Shown: positions 7,448 to 16,735 of the stretch, in pieces
Numbering within the stretch: position 1 is the stretch's first letter
How the letters are laid out: the number at the start of each line of letters is the position of its first letter
Origin: Berkiella sp964496435
GTDB lineage: Bacteria > Pseudomonadota > Gammaproteobacteria > Berkiellales > Berkiellaceae
Direction: 5' to 3'
DNA: 64,000 nt
Assembly (NCBI GenBank): GCA_964496435.1
Contig: CAZBZP010000002.1
Location: 186,001 to 250,000 of the forward strand
Notes under the pieces: generated by a model
Seen by the model: the letters and a program-made list of their open reading frames with translations, nothing else
Database searches by the model: none
Told to the model about the DNA's origin: nothing
Translations under genes and position numbers: made by a program

Positions 7448-9415
7448 TTAGTTGCGATTTCTGGCCGGAGATTTTTTTTGTTCTTCACCCATTTTGGGGA
7501 TAACATGTTCTTTTAAATCAGAAACCGCTCTCTTTTTATAATCAGAGAAGTTCATACCCCAAAATTTTGTTGAAGATTCCTCGCTTGATTTCTTGTTGGA
7601 TAATGGCGCTTTGGTCTCAAGAGCCAGCGGGTTACTTTTTCTATTATCATGCTTCTTAAGATCAGCATGCGCTTCAGTTTTGAGAGCTCGCTCTAATTTT
7701 ATGCCTAGAATAACGTTTCGATTATCGAATTCATTTTTATATTTCTCAGGTAAACCTTTATACATCATCATGGTGTTGTTCCAATCCAAGCCACCGTTTT
7801 TATTTTTGTCATGGTGCCCGCGCATGTAACCTTCAGCAAGATCGAAATACATTTTTGCTCTAGCTGGGTCTCCATTTTTATGAGCTTCTTGCAATACCTT
7901 TACGAGCTCTTGTGCTTTGTTATAGCGGCTCAGATGTAAGAAATCACGGTAATCACTTTTGGCAACTTTCTTGAAAGCTTTCACATCTGCTGGATCTATA
8001 GTTGCCTTGTTTTTATCAGCCCGCATTACGCACAAAATGCCTTCCAAGTTGCTGCGTGGGTTACTATACGTACAAGTGCCGTGAGCCTGCATTCTGTCCC
8101 CAGTCACCATAATAGGCTTGTCAAAATCAACATGTTCATTTAACTTCTGCATCAGGCTGCTTAATGATTCTTGTTTGCCGCTTAATTCTTCTGTTAACTT
8201 TTTAATGACTTCTGGATCAGTACTTTTAAGATTAAATATCTTAGTGCATTCATCTACTTTACCGCCTGAAGTCAAAAACCTATCAGTATATATTAATTTA
8301 TCTTTATAGATGGCAAGGCCAAGGCCATGTCCAGGGACTGTTAAGGGTAGGATAGCAGGTTGGCCTGCTTGATAGAGATCAAAAAATTGCTCTTTTGGGA
8401 TCTTATCAACATCTTTTGCATCAGCAAAAACTTTCAAGGATTCATTAAGTCTTGCAAAATGCTTGTTTTCGCCAGCAAAACTTTCAACTTCTTTCTGTAG
8501 CGTCTTATAGGCATTTGTTGAGTCCCAAGATTCCGTGAATACAGGCGTAGTTAATATTTTTTGTGCTTTAAGATTGGCTGGAACGAGTTTGTTATCTTTT
8601 ACTTGAACCGGGACCTGTACAATACCACCAAAACCAAGACTGCTGCCTAGTTTTAGAAATGAACCAATGCCAAGGACATGCCCAAATTCTTTCACTTGAG
8701 CAATATCTTTGCTCCAATTTGCATTCATGCCTTCAAGTTTGAAAATTTCAGCTTGGTTAGCAGGTGATAAATAGCTCAGAAAATTATTCCCTTCTTTGTC
8801 TTGTGCAGTTAAATCCGCTCCATTTTTAATCAACCATTTCATGGCAAAGAGATTACCCCTTTGTGCAGCAAAGATTAAAGGCGTTTCTCCATTTTCATTG
8901 CGTGCATTTAAATCGACATTATTTTTTCTAAGCAAATCCAACATTTTGGTCTTAGCTTCTTCACCAGCTTGATCATAAGGGGAAAATTTGCAAAGGGCAT
9001 GAATGGGATGCTGACCAAAATCACTTTCATTATAAAGTGAATATCCTGTTACTCTATGAACAATAAAGGCCGTAGCATTAAAACAGGATTTGCGAACAGA
9101 GGTGAGTAAAGGCGTTGCTTTGTCATGATCTGCTTTTTCAAGATTAGCATTTTTATCCGCAAGCTTTTCTAAATAATCTACTTTCCCTCTATCCGCTGCA
9201 ATCCATACGGGCGTTCTACCGAATTGATCTGTTTGATTAATATTTATTTCAGGGTGAGAGAGCAATAACTCAAACATGCGCATATCACCCCTATCCATGG
9301 CAACTGTGAGGGGTGTTTTAGGGGGATTTGCATCATTAAGGGCGTTAATGTTTTTAAAGCCGTTAGCTTCTAAAAAATCTGTAATTTCTTGTTTGTCTTG
9401 GGCGCTTATTGCCAT
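7448..9415 (-). CDS. Ankyrin-repeat protein with possible CE-clan-like protease region
   Basis: A 655-residue protein without signal peptide. Residues about 30 to 225 contain about five ankyrin repeats (TPLTVAMDRGDMRMFELLL, TPVWIAADRGKVDYLEKL, TPLIFAAQRGNLFAMKWLI and degenerate copies). The C-terminal half has no family I can name with certainty. It contains GHGLGLAIYKDKLIYTDR (H363, D378) and then MQAHGTCTYSN (Q443, C448). The order His, Asp about 15 residues later, then Gln five residues before Cys is reminiscent of CE-clan cysteine proteases (ULP/YopJ type). The tail is basic and low-complexity. It is a plausible secreted effector. Ankyrin call is firm; the protease idea is inference. Confidence 0.85.
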   Translation of the reverse strand: MAISAQDKQEITDFLEANGFKNINALNDANPPKTPLTVAMDRGDMRMFELLLSHPEININQTDQFGRTPVWIAADRGKVDYLEKLADKNANLEKADHDKATPLLTSVRKSCFNATAFIVHRVTGYSLYNESDFGQHPIHALCKFSPYDQAGEEAKTKMLDLLRKNNVDLNARNENGETPLIFAAQRGNLFAMKWLIKNGADLTAQDKEGNNFLSYLSPANQAEIFKLEGMNANWSKDIAQVKEFGHVLGIGSFLKLGSSLGFGGIVQVPVQVKDNKLVPANLKAQKILTTPVFTESWDSTNAYKTLQKEVESFAGENKHFARLNESLKVFADAKDVDKIPKEQFFDLYQAGQPAILPLTVPGHGLGLAIYKDKLIYTDRFLTSGGKVDECTKIFNLKSTDPEVIKKLTEELSGKQESLSSLMQKLNEHVDFDKPIMVTGDRMQAHGTCTYSNPRSNLEGILCVMRADKNKATIDPADVKAFKKVAKSDYRDFLHLSRYNKAQELVKVLQEAHKNGDPARAKMYFDLAEGYMRGHHDKNKNGGLDWNNTMMMYKGLPEKYKNEFDNRNVILGIKLERALKTEAHADLKKHDNRKSNPLALETKAPLSNKKSSEESSTKFWGMNFSDYKKRAVSDLKEHVIPKMGEEQKKSPARNRN

Positions 9416-9683
9416 AAAGGAAACTCTCTTGGGAACAAGATTTGTTATTTATTAGTCTTGGTTGATAAGCAGAAAGTTCAATTTGGGGAAGGGTGTACTA
9501 TCAAGGTGGATGCGCTCGATCGATATTTATATTATTTATTTTTTTATTGTACACATATATAAAATACAAGCCTGTGCGCTAGCAATCCCTTTTTCACGGA
9601 TATAGATTTTTGCCATAAAAGGTGGTAGCTTAGAAATTCCTAAACATAGTTCCTTTTACCTGAACTTATTGTGGATTCTAAAA

Positions 9684-9935
9684 ATGAGAGAACTCACTTT
9701 TTTTGAAACCCAAGCAGTCACTGGTGGTCATCTTAGCAACTTTGAGGTTGTTTTATTTCCTGCCTTGATAGGTGGGGCTTTACATGCAACTGTGGGTGCG
9801 CTTTATTTTGGTTTTGATTTTTCTGGTGTGCTTGCTTTTAGCGCGCTAGGCTTTAGTATATTTGGCGGTATTGGTCTTGGCGTTGTTTGTACGGCAGGCA
9901 TCATTAAATTTGCCCGCCAAGAAATTTCAATTTAA
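9684..9935 (+). CDS. Double-glycine leader peptide, bacteriocin-like
   Basis: An 83-residue protein whose first 15 residues, MRELTFFETQAVTGG, fit a double-glycine leader cut by C39-peptidase ABC exporters. The predicted mature part (68 residues) is very hydrophobic and rich in glycine and alanine, with GxxxG-like spacing (PALIGGALHATVGALYFG, FGGIGLGVV), like class II bacteriocins. A TTG start at 9669 is possible but the ATG at 9684 gives a leader of exactly the same length as two other peptides in this window (32178-32351 and 40183-40434). It is flanked by the divergently read ankyrin gene and by a convergent exported-protein gene. No C39 exporter or immunity gene is recognisable nearby. Confidence 0.72.
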   Translation: MRELTFFETQAVTGGHLSNFEVVLFPALIGGALHATVGALYFGFDFSGVLAFSALGFSIFGGIGLGVVCTAGIIKFARQEISI

Positions 9936-9945
9936 GTATTTGCTT

Positions 9946-10623
9946 CTATCTAAAACAATGTTGCTGGCCTTGTTGCTTCGTTATAATCTGATCAATGGTC
10001 GGATCTCTTTGTGCATGGATGCTAGCATCAGTTTGTATTGCTGAAATAGCTAAAGCATGCTCGCTTTGTCCTTCATGAACTCTTACATATTCAACCATTT
10101 TAGCAATATGTTGCTCGTCACCTGTTGCAAAATAAGCGGCCCAGGATGAATCAATGATGGTAGCTTGTAATTTCTCATCTTCATAAGTTTCGATATTATT
10201 GAGCAATTGCATATTATTGATTTGTTTTAAGTTAAGCTTATCTGTAGCTTGACAGGCATTGTTATATTTTTCATCAATCTTATTTGCTTCATTAGTAAAG
10301 CCTGCTGCAATTAAGCTTTTGCAAATGACTTCTTGTTGACAGCTATCAAAACTACTAAAGTCTCCGACCACATTGCTTGCAAAATCAGGATGCTTTTTAA
10401 AGACATACATAGCATAGACAGTCAGTTTAGCATTGTGGCTGGGTACACAACTAGATAGAAAGCTGTAATGTTCGGTCATAGAATTAATAAAATGGGTATA
10501 GGTGGCGTCCTTATAAAAGGTTTCCATAGCATAATCATTTTCAGCAGCATTTAGCTGTAAAGGCAACATGGCGAGTATTGCTAAAAATAGGCGAAGCAAT
10601 AAGGGATTTTGTACTTTCATCAT
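9946..10623 (-). CDS. Exported protein of unknown function
   Basis: A 225-residue protein with a strong signal peptide (LLLRLFLAILAMLPLQLNAAEN, cleavage likely near residue 27). The mature part is helical and has six cysteines (in SSCVPS, SCQQEVICKS, NACQAT and a terminal QHCF), suggesting disulfides in the periplasm or outside the cell. Start may be at either of two adjacent Met codons. It ends 10 bp from the convergent double-glycine peptide gene. I do not recognise a family. Confidence 0.7.
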   Translation of the reverse strand: MMKVQNPLLLRLFLAILAMLPLQLNAAENDYAMETFYKDATYTHFINSMTEHYSFLSSCVPSHNAKLTVYAMYVFKKHPDFASNVVGDFSSFDSCQQEVICKSLIAAGFTNEANKIDEKYNNACQATDKLNLKQINNMQLLNNIETYEDEKLQATIIDSSWAAYFATGDEQHIAKMVEYVRVHEGQSEHALAISAIQTDASIHAQRDPTIDQIITKQQGQQHCFR

Positions 10624-10748
10624 TAGACACCCAAGGAATTCTCTTCAGGCGCATTGTAGCTTATAATATTGCCATTTTGATACAGTTATTTGACAAACGG
10701 TGGATATGCTTAGACCGATGAAATCCGCCAAGTAGTAAGGCACCTTTT

Positions 10749-11930
10749 ATGACCTCCTATTTCAAGTTTTCTCATTTGCTGATTACATTAGCGCTGGTAT
10801 TCTTTACGAGTGCCCAGGCGCAAACCCAAGCAGTCGAAACCCGCTATATGAAACCTCCTAAATTAAATGAAATAAATTTGGGTGAAAAAATTATTTGTTA
10901 TCGACCGGTGCGCAAAGCGGGACCTAAAATTGCTGTAGAGAATATAGATAATAAAGTAGTTATTCATAATTATGGTCATGGTGGTGCAGGCTGGAGCTTG
11001 GCGCCAGGCTCTGCGCAATATGTGCTGAGCTTGCTTGATAATATCACGCCACATCTTGGTTTGGAAAAATCCACAAAAATTACAATTATTGGCGCTGGTG
11101 TTGTTGGTTTATTTAGTGCTTACACGCTGCTAGAAGCGGGCTTTAAACATGTTACCATTATTGCATCAGATTATGACAACCTCACTTCTCATCATGCAGG
11201 CGCTATTTTTTCTCCTGGTGTTGGTTTTAATAGAGATGATGAAAAGTCAAAAGCCCTTTTGTTAGAAATTGGTTCAGATTCTTTAAAATTTTATCAAGCG
11301 ATTGATCAAAATCGATATCCTTTATTTGCAGGTGGCGCAAAGAAAATGCCACATTATTTTCAAACAACTAAAACCCCCGATTTAGAAGATTATGTAGGCA
11401 AGCTTATCAATCCATCCAAAAAAGTTCTTGTTGATTTTGGCAATGGTAAAACCCAAGAAATGATTGTCTATGAAGAGGGTATGTTTATTGATACTGGATT
11501 GATGATGCAGCAATTAACAAACCATCTTAAAGGCAAAGTAAGCTTTCAAAAAGCAAAAATAAACAAATTTTCTGACATTAAAGATGACGTCATTATTAAT
11601 TGTACTGGGCTTGGTGCCAAAGATTTAAGCATGGATGCTGAGCTTATGCCTGCCCAGGGGCATCTCATTTTACTTAAGAATCAACATCCTGAAGATTTGC
11701 AGCAATTAATGGTTGTTAATTTTGATCCCATCGTTAACGAACAAGGAAAAAAAATGTATAGAATGTTATATCTTTTTCCCAAACGATTGCCTGGGGCAAA
11801 AAAGGGCGATATCGGAGTGCTCGGTGGAACCTATATAGAAGGCGCAACAAATGAAACGCCACATCAAGAAGAATTTGATTTAATGGTGCAACGTGCTAGG
11901 GAATTTTATGGGCTCAATGATATGGTATAG
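10749..11930 (+). CDS. D-amino-acid-oxidase-like FAD oxidoreductase, motifs in permuted order, exported
   Basis: A 393-residue flavoprotein with an N-terminal signal peptide (cut near AQAQTQA). The dinucleotide-binding motif IIGAGVVGLFSAYTLLEAG (GxGxxG at 115-120), HHAGAIFSPG, NCTGLGAKDL and the LGGTY motif place it in the D-amino-acid oxidase (DAO) family. The element RPVR (52-55) followed by VIHNYGHGGAGW (71-82) normally ends DAO proteins, but here it comes before the Rossmann motif, so the chain looks circularly permuted. Presumed activity is oxidative deamination of a D-amino acid in the periplasm. It is followed 61 bp later by a prolyl oligopeptidase gene on the same strand. Confidence 0.82.
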   Translation: MTSYFKFSHLLITLALVFFTSAQAQTQAVETRYMKPPKLNEINLGEKIICYRPVRKAGPKIAVENIDNKVVIHNYGHGGAGWSLAPGSAQYVLSLLDNITPHLGLEKSTKITIIGAGVVGLFSAYTLLEAGFKHVTIIASDYDNLTSHHAGAIFSPGVGFNRDDEKSKALLLEIGSDSLKFYQAIDQNRYPLFAGGAKKMPHYFQTTKTPDLEDYVGKLINPSKKVLVDFGNGKTQEMIVYEEGMFIDTGLMMQQLTNHLKGKVSFQKAKINKFSDIKDDVIINCTGLGAKDLSMDAELMPAQGHLILLKNQHPEDLQQLMVVNFDPIVNEQGKKMYRMLYLFPKRLPGAKKGDIGVLGGTYIEGATNETPHQEEFDLMVQRAREFYGLNDMV

Positions 11931-11991
11931 ACAAGGCTTCAATACAACTATTTCAGTTTTGTAACATAAATGTTATAGGAATAATGCTAGC

Positions 11992-14124
11992 ATGAAAATG
12001 ATATTCATCACCGCGCGGATCATGGGCATATCAAGCCTGATGTTATTCGTTAGCACCGCTTTGCAAGGAAAAGACATGATTGCCACTGATAGTCCAAAAG
12101 CACAAAAACAAATAACTGAATTTCATGAACACGGTCAAAAGAGAGTTGATCCCTATTATTGGATGAACCAGCGTGACACCCCCCAAGTATTAGCATACTT
12201 AAAAGAAGAAAATGCTTATACCAATAAAGTAATGCATTCCACAGAAAAACTGCAGGCTACCATTTTTGAAGAATTGAAAAACAGAATCAAAGAAGATAAC
12301 AGCACTGTGCCTGTTAAGCTAGGAAATTACTATTATTATGCACGTTATGAGAAAGGTAAAAGCTATCCTTTATATTGTCGTAAAAAGGAAAATTTAACAC
12401 ATCCTGAAGAAATAATATTAGATGTGAATGATTTAGCAAAAAGCCATGCCTATTATGATATGGGCAGCAGTAAAATAAGCCCCAATGAAAATTTACTGGC
12501 CTATGCTGAAGATACACAAGGCAGAAGAAAATATACTATCAAGTTTAAAGATCTGAGCACCGGAAAAGATTTAGCTGACAGGGTAATTGACACAACCCCC
12601 AATTTTGAATGGTCAAATGATTCAAAAACATTATTCTATACCAAGCAAGACGCCACAACCTTGCGTGCCGATAAAATTCTCAAGCACACACTGGGGGATC
12701 AAGCTGCGGACAAAACCATTTTTGAAGAAAAAGATGATGCTTATAGTGTTGATATACAAAAAACCAAATCAAAGCAATATTTGCTGATTGGCTCTTATAA
12801 GAAAAACACCACTGAATTTCAATTTCTGGATGCAAATAATCCTGATGACACTTTTAAGATTTTTTCCCCACGCAAAGAGGGGCTTGAGTATTATATAGAA
12901 CATCATCTTAATCATTTTATAATCAGAACCAATCTGGATGCACCAAATTTTAAAATTATGCAATGTGATACTAATAAAACAGCCATTGCAGATTGGCAAG
13001 CTTTGGGGCAGTATCACCCAGATATTTATATTGATGATTTTCATGTTTTCAAAGATTTTTATGTTACTGAGCAACGAAAGCAGGGCCTAGATAATATCGT
13101 TATTCATCCCTTCAACGGTGATAAGCCCTACAATATTGCCTTTGATGAATCGGACTACACTGCGGATGTTGCGCGCAATCCAGAATATGATTCCCAAAAT
13201 TTGCGCTATATTTATAGCTCGCTGAAAACACCTACCAGTGTTTATGATTTAAATGTAAAAACAAAACAGAAGGAATTAAAGAAGCAAGATGAAGTCTTAG
13301 GTGGATTTGATGCGAATCATTATCAAACAGAACGTATTTATGCTAAAGCGCATGATGGTATAGAGATCCCCATTTCACTTGTGTATCGAAAAGATAAATT
13401 TGTCAAAGATAAAAACCCCTTATTATTAGCAGGCTATGGTTCTTATGGCTTAAGCTATGATGCAGAGTTTAATCCCTATGTCATTAGTTTGCTTGACAGA
13501 GGCTTTGTCTATGCCATAGCTCATATCAGAGGTGGCAGCGAACTTGGGCGACAATGGTATTATGATGGCAAGCTCTTAAAAAAGAAGAATACCTTTAAAG
13601 ACTTTATCAGCGCCGCTGAGTATCTGCAAAAAACAGGTTATGTCACTAAAGATAAACTGTATGCCATAGGAGGAAGTGCCGGGGGCTTATTGATGGGGGC
13701 TGTGATAAATATGCAACCTGAATTATTTAAAGGCATTGTGTCAGAAGTGCCCTTTGTTGATATGATGAATACAATGCTCGACCCTAGTATTCCCTTAACA
13801 ACAGAAGAATATATTGAATGGGGTAATCCACAAGATCTTACTTATTACCAATATATGATGTCATATTCGCCTTACGATAATATCAAAGCAGAGCATTATC
13901 CCAATATCTTAGTCACAGCAGCCTATCACGATTCTCAAGTGCAATATTGGGAAGCAGCAAAGTGGGTAGCCAAGTTAAGAGATCTCAAAAAAGATAATCA
14001 TTTATTGCTGTTTCGAACCTATATGAATGCCAGCCATAGCGGTATGTCAGGTCGTTATGAGCAATATAAAGATAGAGCCTTCGTTTATGCCTTTTTAATT
14101 GGTTTAGAGCACAACCAAATTTAA
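11992..14124 (+). CDS. Prolyl oligopeptidase family serine peptidase (S9A, oligopeptidase B-like), exported
   Basis: A 710-residue peptidase. The N-terminal propeller part begins with the family signature VDPYYWMNQRDTPQVLAYLKEEN. The C-terminal alpha/beta-hydrolase domain has GGSAGG with nucleophile S562, and the catalytic histidine H682 in NASHSGMSGRY. HIRGGSELGRQWYYDGK and DMMNTMLDPSIPLT are typical of oligopeptidase B. Unlike the cytoplasmic enzyme of E. coli it starts with a hydrophobic signal-like segment (IMGISSLMLFVSTALQG), so it is probably periplasmic. Expected to cleave short peptides after basic or proline residues. It may be co-transcribed with the upstream flavoprotein. Confidence 0.92.
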   Translation: MKMIFITARIMGISSLMLFVSTALQGKDMIATDSPKAQKQITEFHEHGQKRVDPYYWMNQRDTPQVLAYLKEENAYTNKVMHSTEKLQATIFEELKNRIKEDNSTVPVKLGNYYYYARYEKGKSYPLYCRKKENLTHPEEIILDVNDLAKSHAYYDMGSSKISPNENLLAYAEDTQGRRKYTIKFKDLSTGKDLADRVIDTTPNFEWSNDSKTLFYTKQDATTLRADKILKHTLGDQAADKTIFEEKDDAYSVDIQKTKSKQYLLIGSYKKNTTEFQFLDANNPDDTFKIFSPRKEGLEYYIEHHLNHFIIRTNLDAPNFKIMQCDTNKTAIADWQALGQYHPDIYIDDFHVFKDFYVTEQRKQGLDNIVIHPFNGDKPYNIAFDESDYTADVARNPEYDSQNLRYIYSSLKTPTSVYDLNVKTKQKELKKQDEVLGGFDANHYQTERIYAKAHDGIEIPISLVYRKDKFVKDKNPLLLAGYGSYGLSYDAEFNPYVISLLDRGFVYAIAHIRGGSELGRQWYYDGKLLKKKNTFKDFISAAEYLQKTGYVTKDKLYAIGGSAGGLLMGAVINMQPELFKGIVSEVPFVDMMNTMLDPSIPLTTEEYIEWGNPQDLTYYQYMMSYSPYDNIKAEHYPNILVTAAYHDSQVQYWEAAKWVAKLRDLKKDNHLLLFRTYMNASHSGMSGRYEQYKDRAFVYAFLIGLEHNQI

Positions 14125-14141
14125 GGGCAACTTTCTAAAAG

Positions 14142-14167
14142 GGGAAGAGGCTGAAAATCCTCTTCCC
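14142..14167. terminator. Hairpin between convergent genes
   Basis: 9-bp perfect stem GGGAAGAGG / CCTCTTCCC with an 8-nt loop, 17 bp after the peptidase stop and 4 bp from the stop of the convergent SGNH gene. There is no clear U-tract on either side, so it is a putative bidirectional terminator. Confidence 0.5.
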
Positions 14168-14171
14168 AAAT

Positions 14172-15611
14172 TCATGAATTTTCTGAGCACCTGCATTTTT
14201 TTGGTGCTTTGCTCGCAAGAATTTTCTGACGCTGCTCAAGGCTTATACTTACGGACGGCGTTGATGCTAAAACCTGCTTAAGCTCATCCCCCACCTTGCC
14301 ATAGCCTTCTTGGGTATAATGTCCTGCAACACGAAGAGGAAAATAATCTAAAGGATCCTGCGCTTGACTAAAGATGGGATGCATATCAACAACGGGGATA
14401 TTCAATTTGTTAATAATGGCTAAAACATCTTTTCTATAATTAAATTGATCATTTTTATGGTAAGCATAGCGTTGCCATAGGGGCAGATAGACAAAATAGA
14501 GTTGTCCTCCCCAAGCGCTTACTTCTTGATTCGCATTTTGCATAACCTTTTCAAAAATAGCCAAGAGATCATCTTCTTTTTGGCGATTGATACCTAATTT
14601 GGTTCTAAGCATTCTTAACTTAACAATATCTGTCAGCGCACTTTGTGGGCTTTGGCTTTGAATTTGCGTTTTTTCATTGACAATGCTTTGTTGCACCGTT
14701 TTATCAATTTGCGCCTGCCAATTTTTTAGATCTTGCTGGAAGTAAGGCTTGTTGACATATTCATTTAAAATACTAAATGTTTTTTCTCTTTGGATATCTA
14801 AGACATCATCATCAGCAAACAACCAAAAAACAACTTTGGGTTTTTTGGCTTTTACATATTCTTTGAGAATAGCTAACTCTTGCATAGGGCCACTGGAGCC
14901 CATGCCATAGTTGATAACACTTGAAAATCCTGCCTGGCGAAGCAGCCCTGCAACATTATGCTTGGCCTCAACACATGAGCCATAGGCTAAGGAATCACCA
15001 ATCAAAGCAATATCAATATTTTGTTTATCATGTAAGCCCAAAGGATTATTAAAGCCAAATTCATCTGCTTCAACGATGGCATAGGTACCTGATTCATTGC
15101 ACAAAATGGTTTTTTTATGAGCCAGCGTTGATAAGGGATAAATTAATTTTTGCTCATTGTCTTTTTTGAGTGTAATTCCGTTTTCCAATAAATAAACTGG
15201 CGCAAAAAAGGGCCAGATGTCTTTTGAGCCTAATTCAGCGAAGAGTTCTTTAACGCTGCGCTCATCAAATGGAATGCCCATTTTTTTGGCAGCTTGGATT
15301 CTGGCATCTGCAACACTAGCCGCATTTTTAACATAATGGGGAGAGAATTTTTCTACAGTGAATTCAGCAAAGTACAAGCCAATAACTGCAGATGCAAATA
15401 TGATGATAAAATTTTTCTTTTTTGCCGGGCTTAAAAAGAGTGTCACTAAGCAAATGACAAATAAAAGGCTAAAACCTAAAACAATATATTTCGCATAATA
15501 AAGCTTGGCCAAGAGATTATTGATGGACCAAAAAGTTGCAGTTGCAAACAAGAGGCATAGCAGAATTAAACTGAAATTGACTATAAAATGTAGATGTCTT
15601 TTTGTTATCAC
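14172..15611 (-). CDS. Membrane protein with SGNH-hydrolase-like domain
   Basis: A 479-residue protein. Three hydrophobic segments lie in the first 95 residues (about 8-30, 38-60 and 67-85). The rest is probably periplasmic. IALIGDSLAYGSCVE matches block I of SGNH/GDSL hydrolases, followed by NYGMGSSGPMQE, a possible block II/III. Near the C-terminus VDMHPIFSQAQDPLDYFPL and VAGHYTQEGY could supply the Asp and His of the active site (DxxH-like). Similar membrane SGNH proteins modify surface polysaccharides or alginate-like polymers. The substrate is unknown. Confidence 0.65.
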   Translation of the reverse strand: MITKRHLHFIVNFSLILLCLLFATATFWSINNLLAKLYYAKYIVLGFSLLFVICLVTLFLSPAKKKNFIIIFASAVIGLYFAEFTVEKFSPHYVKNAASVADARIQAAKKMGIPFDERSVKELFAELGSKDIWPFFAPVYLLENGITLKKDNEQKLIYPLSTLAHKKTILCNESGTYAIVEADEFGFNNPLGLHDKQNIDIALIGDSLAYGSCVEAKHNVAGLLRQAGFSSVINYGMGSSGPMQELAILKEYVKAKKPKVVFWLFADDDVLDIQREKTFSILNEYVNKPYFQQDLKNWQAQIDKTVQQSIVNEKTQIQSQSPQSALTDIVKLRMLRTKLGINRQKEDDLLAIFEKVMQNANQEVSAWGGQLYFVYLPLWQRYAYHKNDQFNYRKDVLAIINKLNIPVVDMHPIFSQAQDPLDYFPLRVAGHYTQEGYGKVGDELKQVLASTPSVSISLEQRQKILASKAPKKCRCSENS

Positions 15612-15889
15612 TTTGATTTGTATCCCGTAGTGTCAGCAAAAAAATGACCTGGTTAATTTGCAAAGCATCATATCAGAAGCGTTGTGCTATTTGTAGAATT
15701 TAAAAAATGACTGTAAAAGTCGCTTAATTCATCACATTTCCCCATAAAGACGATATTACTACGACTGCTCATTTTTGCTTATCGCCTATTTATAATTGTT
15801 TGTCAGATAGCTTTGTTATTTTCAATATTATGGGATTATGATTCAGCTTTTCACACATGAATTAATTTTATATTTAAAAGGAAATCACC

Positions 15890-16399
15890 ATGTACGGTTT
15901 TATGAATCCAGATGATATTCGTCGCAATCTTAAAAAAGTAGGCTTTAAAGATGAAGGCCTCAATAAAGAAATTGAAGCGACATTGAATCAACGTCAACAA
16001 GAAAAACTGGATGCCCTCGCTTTACAGGCGGTGCAACCACAAACTCCTGTTTCTAAAGTGGAAGCGCCTAAAAGAGCGGAACCAAAAGCAGCACCCATAG
16101 CAGTTATTAACCATAATGCTATGCCAATACCTCCTATGATTAAACCCCAAGTTGAAGCTGATAATAATCAACCCATGCCACAAGCACGTCCACAAGCAAG
16201 AGGCGGTAAAAGAGGACCTGCTCTTAAATTAGAAAATAAATCAAAAACTTATTTGCCTGCGCAAGAATCTGTGCCAGTTCGTATGAAGGAAAATAATGCA
16301 CCGGTCCTAAAGCCAAGTGTTAACTCCATTGGTGGCCACGACCCACAAGAACTTCAAGCAGCAATGGAAAAGATTGCAAGAAGAAATATGCAAAAGTAA
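15890..16399 (+). CDS. Small proline- and glutamine-rich protein of unknown function
   Basis: A 169-residue soluble protein with an AAAGGAAATCACC ribosome site. The first 50 residues are helical (MNPDDIRRNLKKVGFKDE), the middle (55-105) is rich in Pro, Ala and Gln and probably disordered, and the end (QELQAAMEKIARRNMQK) is helical again. It has no signal peptide, no membrane segment and no family I know. It precedes the four-paralog array by 337 bp. Confidence 0.6.
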   Translation: MYGFMNPDDIRRNLKKVGFKDEGLNKEIEATLNQRQQEKLDALALQAVQPQTPVSKVEAPKRAEPKAAPIAVINHNAMPIPPMIKPQVEADNNQPMPQARPQARGGKRGPALKLENKSKTYLPAQESVPVRMKENNAPVLKPSVNSIGGHDPQELQAAMEKIARRNMQK

Positions 16400-16491
16400 T
16401 TTTTTGAATAGTATTCTACTTTAGCATCTTATTCCCTTCCTTTAATTCCTCCATGACCAGGGATGGTTCTTTTCTAATAACATACCCTCAA

Positions 16492-16514
16492 TTGACCTTG
16501 TAAAAGAAGGTCAA
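16492..16514. other. Inverted repeat in the 336-bp gap before the paralog array
   Basis: The gap 16400-16735 holds no convincing gene. It contains the inverted repeat TTGACCTT - N7 - AAGGTCAA, which could be an operator or a weak terminator (no U-tract), and near its end the promoter described at 16657-16685. Confidence 0.4.
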
Positions 16515-16656
16515 AACGAGGATTAAATAAATAAGTTGAATAACACAATTTTCAGTATGCAAGCTATTTTCGGAAAAAGACAAATGGATAATAAAGTGAC
16601 AAAATTGCGCGTATTCTCTTAATTTAGTACCATTTGTCAGTTCCCTAGAAAATTTC

Positions 16657-16685
16657 TTTGATCTTTATCACCTACTTAGTATTAT
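16657..16685 (+). promoter_or_regulatory. Promoter of paralog 1
   Basis: Candidate -35 TTTGAT (16657-16662), 17-bp spacer, -10 TATTAT (16680-16685), 50 bp before the ATG. The spacer ends in ACTTAG, the same bases that precede the -10 of paralogs 2 and 3. Confidence 0.5.
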
Positions 16686-16735
16686 CAGCCAACTTAATTA
16701 CACCCGGAAAAAGCAAGCTAAACAACTGGTGATCT

